Positions 37,518 to 49,396 of a stretch of DNA of 64,000 nucleotides are shown here, piece by piece (position 1 is the stretch's first letter; each line of letters starts with the position of its first letter). Made by a program: the position numbers and the translations under genes. Source of the stretch: Geotalea toluenoxydans JCM 15764 (lineage in GTDB: Bacteria > Desulfobacterota > Desulfuromonadia > Geobacterales > Geobacteraceae); NCBI RefSeq assembly GCF_001311985.1, contig NZ_BBCJ01000008.1:62001-126000 (forward strand), read 5' to 3'. The notes under the pieces are model-generated. The model was not told the origin of the DNA and ran no database searches. It was given only the letters and a program-made list of their open reading frames with translations.

Positions 37518-40500
37518 TCAATGTTCCTGTATGTGGATGACACGTTTCACCGGCTTCAGGTTGCTTTTTGAAACAATCGGGGGCGGGTCGCTTGGTGGTT
37601 TCCCGATCATGGGTTCATCGATTCTCCGCCCCAATCGATTGGCGGATGTAGGTGGATTTAACACCGGGTCAAAGTGCTTGTACAAATCAAGCTCGACGAA
37701 TGCGCCGGTAGATACCTGTACAAGCGCCTTTCCTTCAAGCGCTTTAGGAGGGGCCTGTAGTCCATTATCATAACGGGTCGCCCACATGTAGGAGCTGCCA
37801 CCAAAGCTACAGACATCGACTGTTGGCTTAAAGGTGGTGAAAAAGACGGCACCGTTCGACATGGGCACCGGATCCGTTATCAGCCTTTCCGCACCAAAAT
37901 TATTCGTTGTGTCCTCGGCATCGAGATTTATATACCAACCGGAGTTGCTCACGGCATTGGCAGTCGTGGACTGGTTGGTCAGATCCGTCAGTGTCTTTTT
38001 TAGTGTACAGGTGGCATCGAGCCTGTCTGAGGTGAGATAGCAAGGCTCCTTGAGGCCGAATATCTTCTGCTGATTGCTGTTGTCATCCTGGTTGAAGTAG
38101 TACCGCCCGCTCCCGAAATAGAGCCAGAGGTTGTGATTCTTGCGGTCTTGGAGCCTGGTGATGTTGGTGGTGACAGGGCCGATGCCGTCAATTACCTTAC
38201 TCAGCCGCCACTTGGTCGGATCGGTCGGATCCAGGTTTTCTCCAGTCATAAGTCGTAACACTCCCCCACTGCTCCACGTGGTGCCGGAAAGCTGGGTATA
38301 GCCAATATAGATTGCGTCGTCCTGATAAAAACCAGATGCGTCCTTATTCCAACGGTCGGTATCCACCACACCGCCGGTAATACTTCCGGCAAAAGCATTT
38401 GCCAGCTTGGTGCCGTCAGTCAATGTGTCGATTGTGGCGACAACTGCTCCGGTCTTCAAATCCAGCACATACAGGGTCAGGTTCTGGTTCGAACTGCCCT
38501 TGAACTGATGTTGCGTCGTATCTATGGGACCGGTTGGCCCGGACGCTAACACTGCGAACCATTTGCCATTTTTCGTCTTATCGGGGGTCACGTTATCGGC
38601 TTCCCTGCCGGCTATTCTCACAAAAGCCGCGCCGGCAGTTGAATAACCAAGTCCTGGATCGCCGAATTCCCATAAAAGGGATGGTGAATCTGGATTCGTC
38701 ACATCGAGGGCAAAGTAGGACGAATAACCTATCCCCTTGGTGTTATCCGAAGGATCAAGAACAGGAGTCTCGACACAGCCGGTACCTTTGCATCCGGCAC
38801 CCTTGATCTTCGAAGCACCCCCCAACCCCATGCTGCCCACAAGAACCGTCCGCCAGCTGCTGCCGTCGGCCGGGCGTACGCAATTCCAGTAATCCCCCGT
38901 ACACCCGGACGGTACTCCGATGCTCACATCATTGATGGTCGTCGTGCCGTCGACATAATACAGATGCTCGTAGTTCATTTCAGTACTGTACCGCAGGTAA
39001 GGCAGAACGTTCTTGGGGATGAAAGCCCATTCTTCTTCGCCCAAACCGCTGCCCTTCAGAGATGCCTTGCGGTCTTGGGCTGCCGTAACATCTAGCGTCC
39101 CCAACTTGAAGGCGTGCAACATTCCGTCATTGGCACCGACATAGACCATGCCACGATTTTTGTAACCGGAGGTGTAGATATAGCCTGTTTTTGCATTGTC
39201 GTTTCCATAGGTAGTATCACCGTACCCGACGGGGGAGGGAACATTGTAGGCATTCAGCCTGATGGACGATTGCAGTTTGGGGGTCGAAGAGACGATATCA
39301 CCCAGTTTCCAGACCCCTGTGGTTCCGCCGATAGTGACCTTTCTGCTGCGATAACCGCTCTGTTCCGGCATAGTGCCAGTGTAAAAGCGATGATTTTGTC
39401 CGCTTCCGTCTTGTTGGCAGCTTGAAGAAAGGATTGAGTTGAAGCAAGTGTCGTATCGAGAGTGGCAAAATTGGTCAACGTGCCGTTCAGCTGGGTGTAA
39501 AGGGTCCGCGACGAGGTCCGGCTCCACAGCTGTTTACCGGCTTTCCAAATACTCTTCACGTAATCGGGGTCGACCTCGTCGACAAAGGTATATGTATCCT
39601 TGACCCCATCACCATTGGTATCGATGTCCGGTTGGCCGTCGCCGAGACTATCGGTGGACCGCTGCACCAAAGTTCTGCTTTGGGCAGTATTGAAATAGAA
39701 ATTCACCACCTTGTCGGTGCCCAGGTTCAGTTCATGCTTTGTATTCGGGTTAGGGTAGTCGGAATCCTCCCTGATAGAGCTGTTGTTGATGAATGGATCG
39801 ATGTAATACCACATGTTATGCATTTCCCCGATCCAGTCGGCTGAGGTCTGGGCATCGAAGAATTTTTTTGGATAGAACACCGCCTGCAGAATGTTGGCGC
39901 CACTCCCTTCACTGTTGCTGAGAATGGAAGCGGCCGTACCCGCTGAAACACGGGCGAGGATATCGTTCAGCGCCTTCAGCAGTTCTCCTGCCAGTTGCGC
40001 TCCGTTTTGGGCCTCGTAGTAAGTATCAGGAACTCCGTTACCATCCCTATCCCATTTTGCCGCATTATCCGGCTTGCCGGTATGGTCATAATCGTTAAAG
40101 CCGCCATATTTCGCCGCTTTTTTCAGGAGGTCCCTTCCCACAGCCGAATCATCGAAAGCAAAAACAGCATAGGTTGTGATATTTTGACTGCCGGGAATAT
40201 CATTCTTACCACGCACGGAGCTGCGCATGTCCGTGTTATGTGCCCAGTAGGCCACCCCCTCAAGATAATATGTTCCTCCCGATGGGTTGGCATCAGTTGC
40301 CCACTGGCTGGTTATATTTTCCTGAGTAGCAATGCTGTCCATCCAGGTTTCGACATTGAAATTATTGGGAGAGGTAACATTATCTGCAATAGGATTGGCA
40401 TTGCTGCTGCTCTGCCAATTGCCACCGGGCAAATTCCGATCCATGGTGGACTCACCATCGGTGAGGATCAAGATGAAATTTTTCTGGCACTTGAACTGAA

Positions 40501-42370
40501 TCGGGTCCTTTGCTGCGTAATTGGCATTTGTGAATGCACCGGTCGTAGCCTGAAAATAACGGGTTGCCTCATAAAAAGATTCTGCAAGGGGAGTCCAGGT
40601 CGAAGGGTCCGCAGATTCTATCTGGGTGATAAGGTTTGTTCCTGTAGAACCTATATCCACAATAATGTTGCCGCCGTCGGCAGTACCATTCCCACCCGTC
40701 TCGAATTTCTGACCGGCATCATTGAAGATTTCTATGCCGAAACGGATTTTATCGGCCATGGTCAGAATGATGCCCTCCTGGGGAAGCTGATCACCCACAT
40801 AAACTTGAAGGGTGTAGGATGTGCCGGTGTTTTGATTGACTATCTGCTCTTTGGATGTTCCTCCATAAACCATATATTTGACGTTATTGTAGGTCTTGTA
40901 AAAGTCCCTGTCGGGATCTTCAAGGGGAATCAGATAGTTGGCAACGTTTGCAGATCTGGGGCTTGTTTTCCCCCCCACGAGTACCTTGCGGATGATATCG
41001 ACCCGGCGCATGGTCAGCCAGTTGAGGAAATTACCTGACCAGAAGGAGGTTTTGTCAGGAGCAAGTGCCGGGTCAACCCTGAAGTACCCCCCTGATGTGG
41101 TGTAATATGAATACATTTTTGTGCTGTCGAAATAGCCGTAATAGGAAGCGTCAGGATTATAACTGTCATCATAGTTCTTGTTGCTGGAACCTTTCCCCTC
41201 TGTCTTATAGGCAAATTCAGCCATACTCCCCGAGTTGTCCAGCAGGATCAGCACGTTGGGTTTCAAACTGCTCGACCCAGACGTGACATACGGTGGGATC
41301 TGGCAATAATCGGAGGCAGGTGGCACGGCAGTTGCGGCAACCGTTGTAAATGTCCAGGTATAGGTACTTGTCAGGGCATTTCCGGCCAAATCTTTTGCGG
41401 TGGTTGTAATGGTGGCAGTATAAGTCGTGGAGTTGGCGAGAGCAGAAAGGGGCGTAAAGGTCGCAGCAAAGATGCCGTTATCATAAGCAACGCTACCACT
41501 TATGGAAGTTGCGCCTGCTTTCAGGGTGAATGAAGCACTGGTTATGGTGGCGGCATCCATGGCTTCGCTGAAGGTGGCTGAAACAAGAGTGCTTACAGGA
41601 ACGCTTGTTCCACCGCTTAATGGAGAAACTGAAACTATGGTCGGCGGGGTTGCATCGGTACTGACAGTAGTGAAATTCCAACTGTAAGCCACTGTCATTG
41701 CATTGCCCGCCGCATCCCGGACACCCGTAGTTATTGTTGCAGTGTAGACGGTGTTGGAGGACAAATTTACCGATGGTGTAAAATACGCAATTTTATTGGT
41801 GGGGTCCATAGTTACTGCACCAGTTATGGGACTCCCTCCTGCAGAAACGGTAAAAGTGGAGGTTGTTAGGGTGGCTTGGTTCATGACCTCGGAAAAAGTC
41901 GCCCTGACTACAGCACTGACTGCTACCCCCGTGGCACCAGCAGTGGGAAAGGTCGAAGCAACGGTCGGAGGGGTGGTATCGGTGAGGGGTTTTGCCATGG
42001 TTGTAAATGACCAGGATATGCCACTGGAATAACCTAAATCACCGATCTTCACATTGTTGTCGTTTTTAACTTTTTTATTGATGGTGACCGTGTATGTGGT
42101 GCTGTAGGATAAGGTAGAACTGAGATGGAAGTATAAGGTCTTTTTATCTGCGGAAGCGGTTATTGAATCTATGGGAATGCCTGAAACACGGTCGGTGAAG
42201 CTGGAAAGCTGCATCGCTTCGTTAAAGGTAATCGATACTGTAGCGATGTTTACACTAACACCTGTTGTACCGTCGGTGGGATCGACATTGTAAGTCAGAG
42301 CGGCTCTTGCAACTGTAGGAAGGATAAGTAAGAGCAGGAGAAAGGTCAGGTTGACAAATATTTTTCTCAT
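37518..42370 (-). CDS. pilY1: PilY1 adhesin with three Ig-like N-terminal domains (frameshifted)
   Basis: After repair 1617 aa. A signal peptide (LLLLLILPTVARAA) is followed by three Big_5-type Ig domains (each with TFSEAMDAATITS-like strands), a von Willebrand A region (LILLDNSGSMAEF with MIDAS DxSxS, and LTDGES), calcium-loop-like DRDGNGVPD and DTNGDGVKD, and the PilY1 beta-propeller C-terminus (MVYVGANDGMLHAF, VLVGSMGLGG). One base is missing near 39376; adding G restores FTLGTMPEQSGYRSRKVT. PilY1 sits at the pilus tip in adhesion and mechanosensing and starts assembly with minor pilins. Confidence 0.93.
41320..42300 (-). repeat. Three Ig-like (Big_5) coding repeats in PilY1
   Basis: Three repeats of about 105 residues read as PPTVxSxxPxxGxTxVxVxxxVxATFSEAM...TYTxTITT...WNFTT. 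They precede the VWA region and probably extend the tip adhesin. Confidence 0.8.
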
Positions 42371-42666
42371 CGCGGTACCTCCTCGACAATGACGACAGAA
42401 ACAACGTCGTCTTTTTCAAGGACTCTTACCACCGAATGCCTCGGAATTTTTTTAATATCGTATGGGACGCCGGAACTGTTTACCCTGGTTTTGTTATTGA
42501 CGACAAAGGTACGTGTTCCCTTATGGGGAACATCGATGGTAAGTCGGGAAAACTTCACACCAAGGTAGGTGCCTACAACGGCACCATCTTCATCGGCAAG
42601 CGCAGATATCGATCCTGTAGACATCAAAATACCCAGAGCAAGAATAAAAATCCTCAAATCCGCCAT
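42367..42666 (-). CDS. Small exported protein at the head of the pilY1 transcript
   Basis: A 99-aa protein with the signal peptide MADLRIFILALGILMSTGSISALA. The mature part (GTYLGVKFSRLTIDVPHKGT, VRVLEKDDVVSVVIVEEVPR) is beta-rich with no recognised domain. Its stop overlaps the pilY1 start (ATGA), so it is translated with the minor pilins. The start follows AAGGAG. A role in tip assembly is guessed from position only. Confidence 0.7.
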   Translation of the reverse strand: MADLRIFILALGILMSTGSISALADEDGAVVGTYLGVKFSRLTIDVPHKGTRTFVVNNKTRVNSSGVPYDIKKIPRHSVVRVLEKDDVVSVVIVEEVPR

Positions 42667-42840
42667 CACCATCTCCTTTACAACGTAGACCTTTAAAAGA
42701 AACAGCAGCATACGAGCAACATGCATGCCGCTGAACAAAAATAAAAAAATTGAGCTAAATCGAAGAATTGCCTATACCCAAGCAAAGACGCTATGCATTT
42801 ATTTCATAGTTCAACACTACAATTATGCAAAAAGTGTCAT

Positions 42841-44214
42841 TCACTCCATCCCATACTCCTTGATCTTATACAAAAGCGCCCGATGGCTGATCTCAAGAAG
42901 TTTCGCCGCATGGGTCCGGTTTCCGCCGGTCTTTTCCAGCGCCTGTCTGATCAGTTCCCGTTCAACGGTTTCCTCCGCCTGTTTAATGGAGAGGGATCCG
43001 AAGTCGACCTTGTGGGGGGTGTGTTCGCTGCCGTGGCGAGTGATTTTTTCCGGTAGGCAGTCCGGGGCAATAGTGCCTTTTTCACAGACCACCAGGGCCC
43101 GCTCGATGCAATTTTCCAGTTCCCTGACATTGCCGGGCCAATTGTAATCCAGCATCACTCTTAGCGCTTCAGGCGAGCACGCCACCTCCTCCCTCGACAT
43201 ATTCACCGAATGTTTGGTGATGAAGTGGTCCACCAGCAGGGGGATGTCTTCCTGCCGTTCACGAAGCGGCGGGAGAGTGATTGTGAATACATTGAGCCTG
43301 AAATAGAGGTCTTCCCTGAAGCGACAGTCGGTAATTTCATGCTCCAGATCCTTGGAGGTGGCGGAGATAACGCGCACATCTATCTTTTTGGTGGTCGTCC
43401 CGCCGACAACCCTGATTTCTTCATCCTGCAGGACCCTCAGTAGCTTAACCTGCAGTGAAATCGGCATTTCACCGATCTCATCCAAAAAAAGCGTTCCCCC
43501 GTTCGCCTGTTCGAAGAGCCCGACTTTATCGGCCAAGGCATCGGTAAATGCGCCTCTGACATGGCCGAAAAGTTCCGATTCAAGCAGGGTCTCCGGTATG
43601 GCGGCACAGTTTACTGCCACGAAAGGACGGCTTTTCCGTTTGCTGTTCCGGTGTACCGCCCTGGCGATAAGCTCCTTGCCGGTTCCAGATTCCCCCAGGA
43701 TCAATACCGTGGTCTTGAAATCGGCGACCTTCTGCACCAGACCGAAAATTTCCTGCATGTGCCGGTTTTTACTGACGATGTCGGCAAATGAGTATTCCTT
43801 CCTCAGTTCATCCCTGAGCACCCGATTCTCGAATTTCAGCCGCTCTCGCTCCTCCGCCTTGCGCAGGACAAGGGCTATCTCATCGCTTTTGAAGGGCTTG
43901 GAAATATAGTCGTATGCCCCCAGCTTCATGCATTCGATGGCCGTGTCCACCGTGCCGTAGGCGGACATCATGATGATGGTGCTTGCAGTGCCGGCCCGAT
44001 CTATCCCCTTGAGGAAGCCGACCCCGTCAAGAACGGGCATCTTGATGTCACAAAGGATAAAATCGTAATGCTTTTGGGAAACAAGCCTCAACGCTTCGGC
44101 CCCCTCCGATGCCAGGTCAACGTTGTAGCTTTTTTTGCCCAGCATCACCTGCAGCATGTGGCGAAGGTTCTCCTCATCGTCAACGACAAGTATGCTTTTT
44201 GCGGCACTCTTCAT
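42841..44214 (-). CDS. NtrC-type sigma-54 response regulator with GAFTDA loop
   Basis: A 457-aa protein: receiver (VVDDEENLRH, phospho-Asp in ILCDIKMPVLDG, K in YISKPFKSDE), AAA+ domain (Walker A GESGTGKE, Walker B GTLFLDEIGEM) and Fis-type HTH (GGNRTHAAKLLEISHRALLYKI). The sigma-54 contact loop reads GAFTDA where GAFTGA is usual, so activation of sigma-54 should be checked. It is encoded 9 bases after its sensor kinase and near pilD and the pilin cluster. Targets are unknown; pili are a guess from location. Confidence 0.9.
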   Translation of the reverse strand: MKSAAKSILVVDDEENLRHMLQVMLGKKSYNVDLASEGAEALRLVSQKHYDFILCDIKMPVLDGVGFLKGIDRAGTASTIIMMSAYGTVDTAIECMKLGAYDYISKPFKSDEIALVLRKAEERERLKFENRVLRDELRKEYSFADIVSKNRHMQEIFGLVQKVADFKTTVLILGESGTGKELIARAVHRNSKRKSRPFVAVNCAAIPETLLESELFGHVRGAFTDALADKVGLFEQANGGTLFLDEIGEMPISLQVKLLRVLQDEEIRVVGGTTTKKIDVRVISATSKDLEHEITDCRFREDLYFRLNVFTITLPPLRERQEDIPLLVDHFITKHSVNMSREEVACSPEALRVMLDYNWPGNVRELENCIERALVVCEKGTIAPDCLPEKITRHGSEHTPHKVDFGSLSIKQAEETVERELIRQALEKTGGNRTHAAKLLEISHRALLYKIKEYGME

Positions 44215-44223
44215 AGTGGTTCC

Positions 44224-45800
44224 TTACCTTTCGGGGACCGGCAGCCATACGGTAACTGCAGTCCCCTTGCCGGTTTCGCTTTCAGCAACTATCCTGCCGT
44301 TAAAAGAGTCGATAATCCGCGCACAGATGGCCAGTCCAAGGCCTGTCCCCTTGCCCGGTTCCTTGGTGGTGAAGAAGGGATCGAAAATTTTTTCAAGATT
44401 GTCTGCGGCAATCCCTTCACCCGTGTCCAGAACCGAGATGGTCACCCAGCCGTCAGGGCACCGGTAGATGAAGTTTCCACACCTGAAGGCGTTGTTGCCG
44501 TCCCCCTTCCGCCTCCTTACAATCCCACCGCCGCCGGTATGTTTCAGTAGCGGGGCTACATCCCCACGCACAAGCTCTGTTCGTATATCCAGGCTCCCCC
44601 CGCAGGCATGGCATCTCTGGCATTTATCACCAGGTTGATGAGAACCTGCTGCAACTGATGGGGATCCACATCAACGTAGGGAAGATCCTCACACGACGTA
44701 ATGGAGAGGCTCAGTCGTTTGAGTATCCCCTGCTCCTGGAGGAGTCCGACTGTATCCCTAACCAGTTGAGAGACATTAACCTGCTCACGGTGGGCCTGAG
44801 TGGGCCGGGCGTAATCGAGCAGCCCACGGACAATGCGATCGATTCGGCTCGCTTCGGCCTCAATCCTGTTTACATAATCCGTCGTTACCTCGTCACCCTT
44901 AAGTTCATCCTTCAGAATTCCGGCGTAACCGATGATGGCGGCAAGGGGCGTACCGACTTCGTGAGCCGTCCCTGCGGCAAGCAGTCCGACCGAGGCCATT
45001 TTCTCCGATCGTATCGATTCTTCCCTCGCGGTTTGAAGGTCCAGGTTGGCCTTTTCAAGGGATTGCACGGTCCGCTTCACCTCAAGCCGCTTTTGTTCGA
45101 GCACCTCCGCCATGGTGTTGAAGGATTCTGCTAATTCTGCTATTTCGGCACTCCCCGGAACCTTCACCATGTGACGGTAGTCGCCTGAGGCTATCCGTGC
45201 GGTGGCAGCCAAGAGCTTCCGCACCGGCACTACTACAATGCGTGACAGCATGAATGAACCGATGCCGAGCAGAAGGAGAAAATCCAGCACGAAGTAAGCA
45301 ACGAACATGCGGCGGGACTCAACAAGGTGCTCCTGTGCTTTTTTCAGGGAAATGGTAAGGCGAGCCGCCCCCGTAATTTTATCTGCTGCCTCAATGGGAG
45401 CATAGCGATAGATAAACCGGCCGTCGCGGCTGTAGGCATACGTCTCCCTGCCGGTTGAAAGCGTTTCTTGAAGTTGTCTGTCGGCACCGCGGGAATCCCC
45501 CACTGAATAAACCGGTTTCCCGCTGGAATCCACCACATGAATGCCGGCAAAATCCTTCTCTCTGGCAAGGCGTGCAGAAAAATTCCGTATGACGGTATCT
45601 CCCGGCAAATTGCCGAGGGATGAGGGGAGCACTTCCACAAAAGCCGCGAGAAGAATACGCCCTTCATCGTTCTTCTGATGCAAGAGATCTTTTTCGGCGG
45701 TTTTAAAAGAGATGAGACTGAGCAAGAGCCAAGTCAGGACCAGCAGACAAGCCAGAGAGGAGAGAATGGAAACGGTGAGGGAAATGCGAAATTGGTTCAT
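44224..45800 (-). CDS. HAMP sensor histidine kinase (frameshifted)
   Basis: A 525-aa kinase after repair. Two membrane helices flank a periplasmic domain (about residues 30-165), followed by HAMP (PVRKLLAATARIASGDYRHM), a coiled coil and the DHp helix with the phospho-His in AAGTAHEVGTPLAA, then the HATPase (N box NLVINARDAMPAGG, G1 DTGEGI, G2 GKGTGLGL). One G is missing in a 6-G run near 44600; repair restores AGGSLDIRTELVRGDVAPLL. It forms a two-component system with the regulator downstream. The signal is unknown. Confidence 0.88.
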
Positions 45801-45808
45801 GCTGCCCC

Positions 45809-46600
45809 CTACCCTCCTGGGTTGGGACCGGCCAGGGACATATACCACCAGATGATCTCGCGGCCGTAAAAGACATAGAGCAACGCGGCAAAGGCAAGAA
45901 ATGGCCCGAAGGGAATGGCCAGTTTGGAATCTTTTTTCTGAACCAGCATCAGGGTCACACCAACTATCGACCCGACCAAAGAGGCGACAAAAATGATGAA
46001 GGGAACTGAGCGCCAGCCGAGAAATGCCCCCATCATTGCCAATAATTTAATGTCTCCTCCCCCCATCCCTTCTTTTTTGGTAAGGAACTGGTAACCATAA
46101 GCAACGACCAGCAGACTGCCACCGCCGAGAAGTATGCCGATCAGTGAGTTCTTCCACCCCAGCCATGGCAGAAAAAAAGAAGCGACAAAGCCGATTATTA
46201 TGCCTGGAAGGCTGATGATATCGGGAATGATCTGGTGTTCCAGATCGATAAAGGTGATGGTGACAAGGGCGGATGAAAATATGAAGAGGAAGAGAAATGT
46301 AAGGGTCGGACCGAATTTGATGAAAAGAAACAGCGTGAGCAAGCCGTTTATCAACTCGACCAGGGGGTACTGGAGTGATATCGGAGTCTTGCATGAGCGG
46401 CATTTGCCGCGGAGCAGCAGATAGCTGAGCATGGGAATATTATCGTAAAATCTGATCTTGTAATCGCAGTTCGGGCAGTGTGATGGGGGGAAGACCACCG
46501 ATTGTCCGTTTGGCAAACGATAGATGCAGACGTTGAGAAAGGAACCGACAACGGCGCCAAAAACAAAGGCAAATATATAAAAAGGTAACGTGCCTGCCAT
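45809..46600 (-). CDS. pilD: Prepilin peptidase PilD
   Basis: A 263-aa bifunctional leader peptidase and N-methyltransferase of prepilins. The zinc-binding cysteines are in SHCPNCDYKIRF and GKCRSCKTPISL. The catalytic aspartates are in TFIDLEHQIIPD and GGGDIKLLAM. It processes the minor pilins encoded just downstream and should also process PilA from elsewhere. Confidence 0.95.
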   Translation of the reverse strand: MAGTLPFYIFAFVFGAVVGSFLNVCIYRLPNGQSVVFPPSHCPNCDYKIRFYDNIPMLSYLLLRGKCRSCKTPISLQYPLVELINGLLTLFLFIKFGPTLTFLFLFIFSSALVTITFIDLEHQIIPDIISLPGIIIGFVASFFLPWLGWKNSLIGILLGGGSLLVVAYGYQFLTKKEGMGGGDIKLLAMMGAFLGWRSVPFIIFVASLVGSIVGVTLMLVQKKDSKLAIPFGPFLAFAALLYVFYGREIIWWYMSLAGPNPGG

Positions 46601-46661
46601 ACATAATCTCCGTAAAGGGGGACATCGCCATGCCCCCTGCCCGAGCTTGCCAGACTTGATC

Positions 46662-49319
46662 CTACTTCAATCTTCTGATTTTCTCCAAGCTCTCGCCAAG
46701 CACCTGCTTCTTGTTTGCAAATTCTGCAACCTTCTCCCGCTCCTTGGCCACCACTTCGGCAGGAGCCCGATCGACAAAGCTCGGATTCTCAAGCTTTTTA
46801 CTCAGAAAATCCATATCTTTGTCGATTTTGCCTATTTCCTTCAGGAGGCGTTTTTCCTCTTCTTCAACGTTTACCAGCCCTTTAAGCGGGACGACTATTT
46901 CCACGTCCCCTGCAACTTGCAGAGCCGCATCGGCGGGACGTTCGATGCTTTGACCAATGGCAAGGTCGGAGAGCCTGGCCAGACTGACAATGTAGACCTC
47001 ATTCTTTTTAAGCAGCTTGAGGCTGGCTGGAGACTTGCAATCAAGCATGGCGGCAATGCTCTTGCTGGGAGGGACTTCCATCTCTCCGCGGATGTTCCTG
47101 ATGCCACTGATTACGGCCATCACCAGTTCCATTTCCGTCGCTCCGTCACGGAAATCCCATTCCGCTTTGCGGCGCGGATATTCGGCCAGCATGATGCTAG
47201 CGTGACCCTTTTTCCCTGGCAGTGCTTGCCAGATCTCCTCGGTGATAAATGGCATGAAAGGATGCAGCAGCCTGAGAAGATGCTCCAGAACCATCCATAA
47301 TACATAGCGCGCCGTAGTTTGCCGGGTGCTATCCCCCTTGTAGAGATCGTCCTTGACAAGCTCTATGTACCAATCACAGAATTCGCTCCAGGTAAACCGG
47401 TACAAGGCAGCAGCAGCGTCATTGAAGCGATAGGCATTCAGGCTCTCCTCCACCTCGCCGGCTGTTTCGTTAATACGGAACAGTATCCACCGATCAGCGT
47501 TGGACAGCTCTAGTTCATCGGCTTGACAGCATCAGGATCGAACCCTTCCAGGTTCATCATTGCAAAGCGGGAAGCATTCCAGATCTTGTTGGCAAAGTTC
47601 CGGTAACCGGCGATTCGCTCCTCGGCCAGCTTTATGTCACGCCCCTGGCGGCAAAGGCAGCCAGAGTGAAACGGAATGCGTCGGTGCCGTAAGAATCGAT
47701 GACGGTCAGGGGATCGATGACGTTGCCCTTGGACTTGCTCATCTTCTGCCCTTGCGCATCGCGAACCAGAGCATGGATGTAGACATCCCGGAAAGGGACC
47801 TCTTCCATGAAGTGCAACCCCATCATCATCATCCGGGCAACCCAGAAGAAGAGAATGTCAAAACCGGTGATCAGGCAGGAAGTGGGGTAGAAAGTTGCCA
47901 GCTCAGGGGTGCGGTCAGGCCAGCCCATGGTTGAGAAGGGCCAAAGGGCGGAAGAAAACCAGGTATCGAGAACGTCGGTTTCCTGCCTGATTTCGTCGCT
48001 GCCGCACTTGCTGCATTTGACAGGATCCACCTTGCAACGGTAATCTCACCGCAATGGTCACAGTACCAGGCAGGAATGCGATGCCCCCACCAGATCTGGC
48101 GTGAAATACACCAGTCACGGATATTCTCCATCCACTCGTAATAGGTATTCTCCCACTGCTGGGGAACGATGCGGGTCTTGCCCTCCTTTACGGCAGCAAG
48201 GGCTCTTTCTGCGAGAGGCCCGACCTTCACATACCACTGCAGAGACATGTAAGGCTCGACTACAGTTTTACACCGGTAACAGCCCCCCACTGACAGGGCA
48301 TGGCTCTGGATCTTGTCCATCAGTCCCTGTGCTTCCAGATCAGCGACAATCTGCTTTCTGGCAGCGAAGCGCTCCATTCCCTCATACTGATGGCCGGCAG
48401 CGTTGATGACACCCGATTCGTCAAAGATGTTGATTCTGTCCAGGTTGTGCCGTTTACCCATCTCGAAGTCATTGAAGTCGTGGGCCGGAGTGATTTTTAC
48501 AACGCCGGTACCGAATTCCATATCCACGTATTCATCGGCAATGATGGGAATCTTCCGGTTGACAAGGGGCAGCATGACGTGGCCGCCGATGAGGTCCTTA
48601 TATCTTTCATCGTTCGGATTGACCGCAACAGCAGTATCGCCAAGCATGGTCTCAGGGCGGGTAGTGGCAACGACCAGATGCCGGCCGGAGCCGATAACCG
48701 GGTAACGAAGATGCCAGAGATGGCCGTCTTTTTCTTCATGCTCCACTTCGATGTCGGAAAGTGCCGTATGACAGCGGGGACACCAATTGATGAGCCGATT
48801 ATCCCGATAGATCAGGTCCTCTTCGTAGAGGCGGACAAATACCTCCCGGACTGCTTTGGAAAGGCCCTCGTCCATGGTAAACCGTTCGCGTCCCCAGTCA
48901 CAGGAGGCGCCGAGCCTTTTCAGCTGGCCGATGATCTGCCCACCTGACTCTGACTTCCATTGCCAAACCCTTTCGGTAAAGGCCTCGCGACCAAGTTCAT
49001 GACGGTCCTTCCCTTCGGCCGCCAGCTGCCGTTCGACCACATTCTGGGTGGCTATGCCGGCATGATCGGTTCCGGGCATCCAGAGTACATTGAACCCCTG
49101 CATGCGCTTCCAGCGACAGAGAATATCCTGAAGGGTGTTGTTCAGGGCATGTCCCATATGCAGTACGCCAGTGATATTGGGGGGAGGAATTACTATGCTG
49201 TAGGCTGGCTTGGCAGAGGTCGCAGCAGCGGAAAAATAACCTTTTGCTTCCCACTCCCGGTACCACTTCTGTTCCACGTTTTCAGGATCGTATACCTTTG
49301 TCAGTTCTTTATCTGCCAT
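46662..49319 (-). CDS. valS: Valyl-tRNA synthetase (three frameshifts)
   Basis: A class I aminoacyl-tRNA synthetase of about 886 aa after repair. HIGH motif [19 protein letters not shown]1 editing domain ([15 protein letters not shown]), zinc-type cysteines (CSKCGSDE), KMSKS as QKMSKSKGN, and a C-terminal coiled coil that ends in EKIRRLK. Single losses near 48040, 47646 and 47524 are repaired by one base each, restoring [30 protein letters not shown] and [14 protein letters not shown]. It is an essential gene. The start at 49319 lies behind GAGG. Confidence 0.94.
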
Positions 49320-49344
49320 CAGCAACCTCTTCAAATAATTTCGA

Positions 49345-49375
49345 ATAAAAAAGGGGATATTAAATCCCCGTTTTT
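49345..49375 (-). terminator. Bidirectional intrinsic terminator before valS
   Basis: Stem AAAAAGGGGAT / ATCCCCGTTTTT with a 5-6-base loop, flanked by A- and T-runs on both sides, lies between the response regulator stop (49397) and valS. It may attenuate transcription into valS. Confidence 0.75.
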
Positions 49376-49396
49376 AATGCCTATAACTAAACAGTA

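Noticed and set aside
39995..41038. A 347-codon open frame on the plus strand opposite pilY1
   Set aside because: It reads the complement of the VWA region of PilY1 and shows no domain. The real gene is strongly supported by MIDAS and Ig motifs.
42800..42840. A possible sigma-54 promoter (TGACAC...TTGCA) upstream of the small exported gene
   Set aside because: The spacing between the two elements is about two bases too short and the first G pair is broken.
46610..46660. A terminator after valS (GGGGG...CCCCC)
   Set aside because: The stem is only 5 bp with a long loop and a short T-run. It is too weak to call.
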